Shown: one piece after another, positions 20,450-21,347 of the stretch
Layout of the letters: each line of letters starts with the position of its first letter
Position numbering within the stretch: the first letter of the stretch is position 1
DNA from: a virus
Strand: one strand, 5' to 3'
DNA length: 21,347 bases
Virus record (IMG/VR): IMGVR_UViG_3300010155_000127
Location: 1 to 21,347 of that record
Program-made: the position numbers and the translations under genes
The notes under the pieces: model-generated
Database searches by the model: none
What the model was told of the DNA's origin: nothing
What the model saw: only the letters and a program-made list of their open reading frames with translations

Positions 20450-21201
20450 TGATTAGTGGTGGACAAATTGCACAAGGCGCGATTACCGACAACAAAGTTG
20501 GTAAGAACGCCAACATTAAGCACTCGAAGCTGGACAAGGCGAACGAGGGCGAGGTGCTTGTCGCGCAGGGTGACGGAAGGCTCAAGGCAGTCCGGATCTC
20601 TGGTGATGCCAGAATGTCCACCACTGGCAGGCTCACGGTTACTTCTCCTGAAGTAGATATTCCTGATGTCTCGGAGATCGATAAAAGGTTTTTAAGGAAG
20701 ACAGATCTCAAGGAGGGCAAGACCCTCGTAGGTGGCCCTACAAAGCCGGAAGAGGTGCCGGTAGGGTCTGGAGCCAACGCAATCCCACAAAGAGACTCCA
20801 GCGGCAACCTCAAGGCAGAGACGGCTGATCAGGCAACCACAGCAACCAATGCCGACAAGCTGGATGACCAAGAGGGCAGTTATTATACGGACGTTGACAA
20901 CCACACCTACCCGGAGGCGACAACCACAACTGTTGACAGCAACGAAACGACCACAACAAAGCGGGTACATGAGGTTGTGGAGTTCGTGCCTAGCAGCGCC
21001 TATGGCTCAACGAATTACCCCATTACCTTTGAGCATTTGATGCCGTACATCCCTGATGTGTCGGTGTTTATTTTAGAAAGCAACGAGTACCATGAAGTGG
21101 ACGCCAAGGTAAAAGCCACGGCAGCGGATGGGAACACGGCAGGGACAGTCAGCGTTGATGTGTCCGAAACAGGTTTGAATTTAAAAGTGATAGCGAGTTA
21201 A
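20449..21201 (+). CDS. Tail fibre-type protein, 250 aa
   Basis: ATG 20449 overlaps the previous stop. The start (ISGGQIAQGAITDNKVGKNANIKHSKLDKANEGEVLVAQGDGRLKAVRISGD) and the NADKLDDQEGSYY motif (134-146), preceded by SSGNLKAETAD (117-127), are phrases that recur in phage tail-fibre and collagen-like shaft proteins. A Thr-rich stretch (TTTTVDSNETTTTK) follows, then a C-terminal beta-rich domain (VVEFVPSSAYGSTNYPITFEHLMPYIPDVSVFILESNEY) that may contact the receptor. Adsorption role is inferred. Confidence 0.6.
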   Translation: MISGGQIAQGAITDNKVGKNANIKHSKLDKANEGEVLVAQGDGRLKAVRISGDARMSTTGRLTVTSPEVDIPDVSEIDKRFLRKTDLKEGKTLVGGPTKPEEVPVGSGANAIPQRDSSGNLKAETADQATTATNADKLDDQEGSYYTDVDNHTYPEATTTTVDSNETTTTKRVHEVVEFVPSSAYGSTNYPITFEHLMPYIPDVSVFILESNEYHEVDAKVKATAADGNTAGTVSVDVSETGLNLKVIAS

Positions 21202-21205
21202 TAAG

Positions 21206-21347
21206 ATGGCATCGAAAAAAGTTTTTACGAGTTTAGCGTTTCAGTCGGGCGCGAAGTTAATTGCACCGAAGGTGGAGCAACGATCCCCGGCGGCAACGCT
21301 GACTGATCCAACCGACAACGACTACTACACGGGTAGTGCGGGGCAGT
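21206..21347 (+). CDS. Fibre-type protein, N-terminal end only (cut by window)
   Basis: ATG 21206, four bases after the previous stop, stays open to the window edge (47 codons seen). The visible part MASKKVFTSLAFQSGAKLIAP... followed by a DPTDNDYYTG stretch is like the start of phage fibre or baseplate-associated proteins. No domain can be defined from this piece. Confidence 0.45.
   Translation, partial: MASKKVFTSLAFQSGAKLIAPKVEQRSPAATLTDPTDNDYYTGSAGQ

Noticed and set aside
19274-21347. Diversity-generating retroelement in the fibre region
   Set aside because: No reverse transcriptase, template repeat or variable repeat pair can be seen here.

Overview
The window is a contiguous piece of a tailed double-stranded DNA phage genome or prophage. 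It is densely packed, and almost every gene is on the + strand, most overlapping the next by 1-4 bases (ATGA, TAATG) or abutting it. The set of large terminase, portal, scaffold, SU10-type major capsid protein, adaptor-like protein, nozzle-like protein and fibres, with no tape-measure, sheath or long-tail gene in view, suggests a short-tailed (podovirus-like) phage. The host cannot be named. Shine-Dalgarno sites and sigma70-like elements fit an ordinary bacterium, and GC looks close to 50%. No integrase is visible.

Left block (1-5089), replication and recombination: an acidic gene end, a small ribbon-helix-helix-like protein, a DnaA domain IV-like protein, an excisionase-type HTH protein, a PD-(D/E)XK Holliday-junction-resolvase-like nuclease, a putative ssDNA-binding protein with an SSB-like PF tip, a RecB/Cas4-type exonuclease, two small unknowns, a lambda-O-like initiator, a small unknown, and an HTH protein that could be the small terminase. 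The initiator gene carries four 12-bp repeats followed by an A/T-rich stretch, the layout of a lambda-type origin inside the initiator gene. A 90-base intergenic stretch (2192-2281) holds a promoter candidate and two hairpins.

Middle block (5090-7699): a 380-base gap with a G-tract and a small hairpin, then small overlapping genes. These include an HTH protein, a HExxH metallopeptidase-like protein, a MazG-like protein and a second PD-(D/E)XK nuclease next to terminase.

Packaging and head (7696-16335): large terminase, a small MerR/excisionase-like HTH, portal and a small unknown. Then comes a single minus-strand gene with its own extended -10 promoter, strong ribosome site and terminator, which is the structure of a phage 'moron'. 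A 391-base leader region follows, then scaffold, major capsid, a small protein, an adaptor-like protein and a small beta-rich protein.

Lysis and tail (16342-end): a 59-aa unknown and two small membrane proteins (holin-like), then an amphipathic small protein whose gene overlaps, in another frame, a lipoprotein gene (spanin-like). After these come a nozzle-like protein and three fibre-type genes, the last cut by the window edge. No endolysin is visible. The most interesting signals are the candidate intragenic origin, the minus-strand acidic moron, the overprinted lipoprotein, the SSB-like tail and an about fourfold excess of GGATCC.
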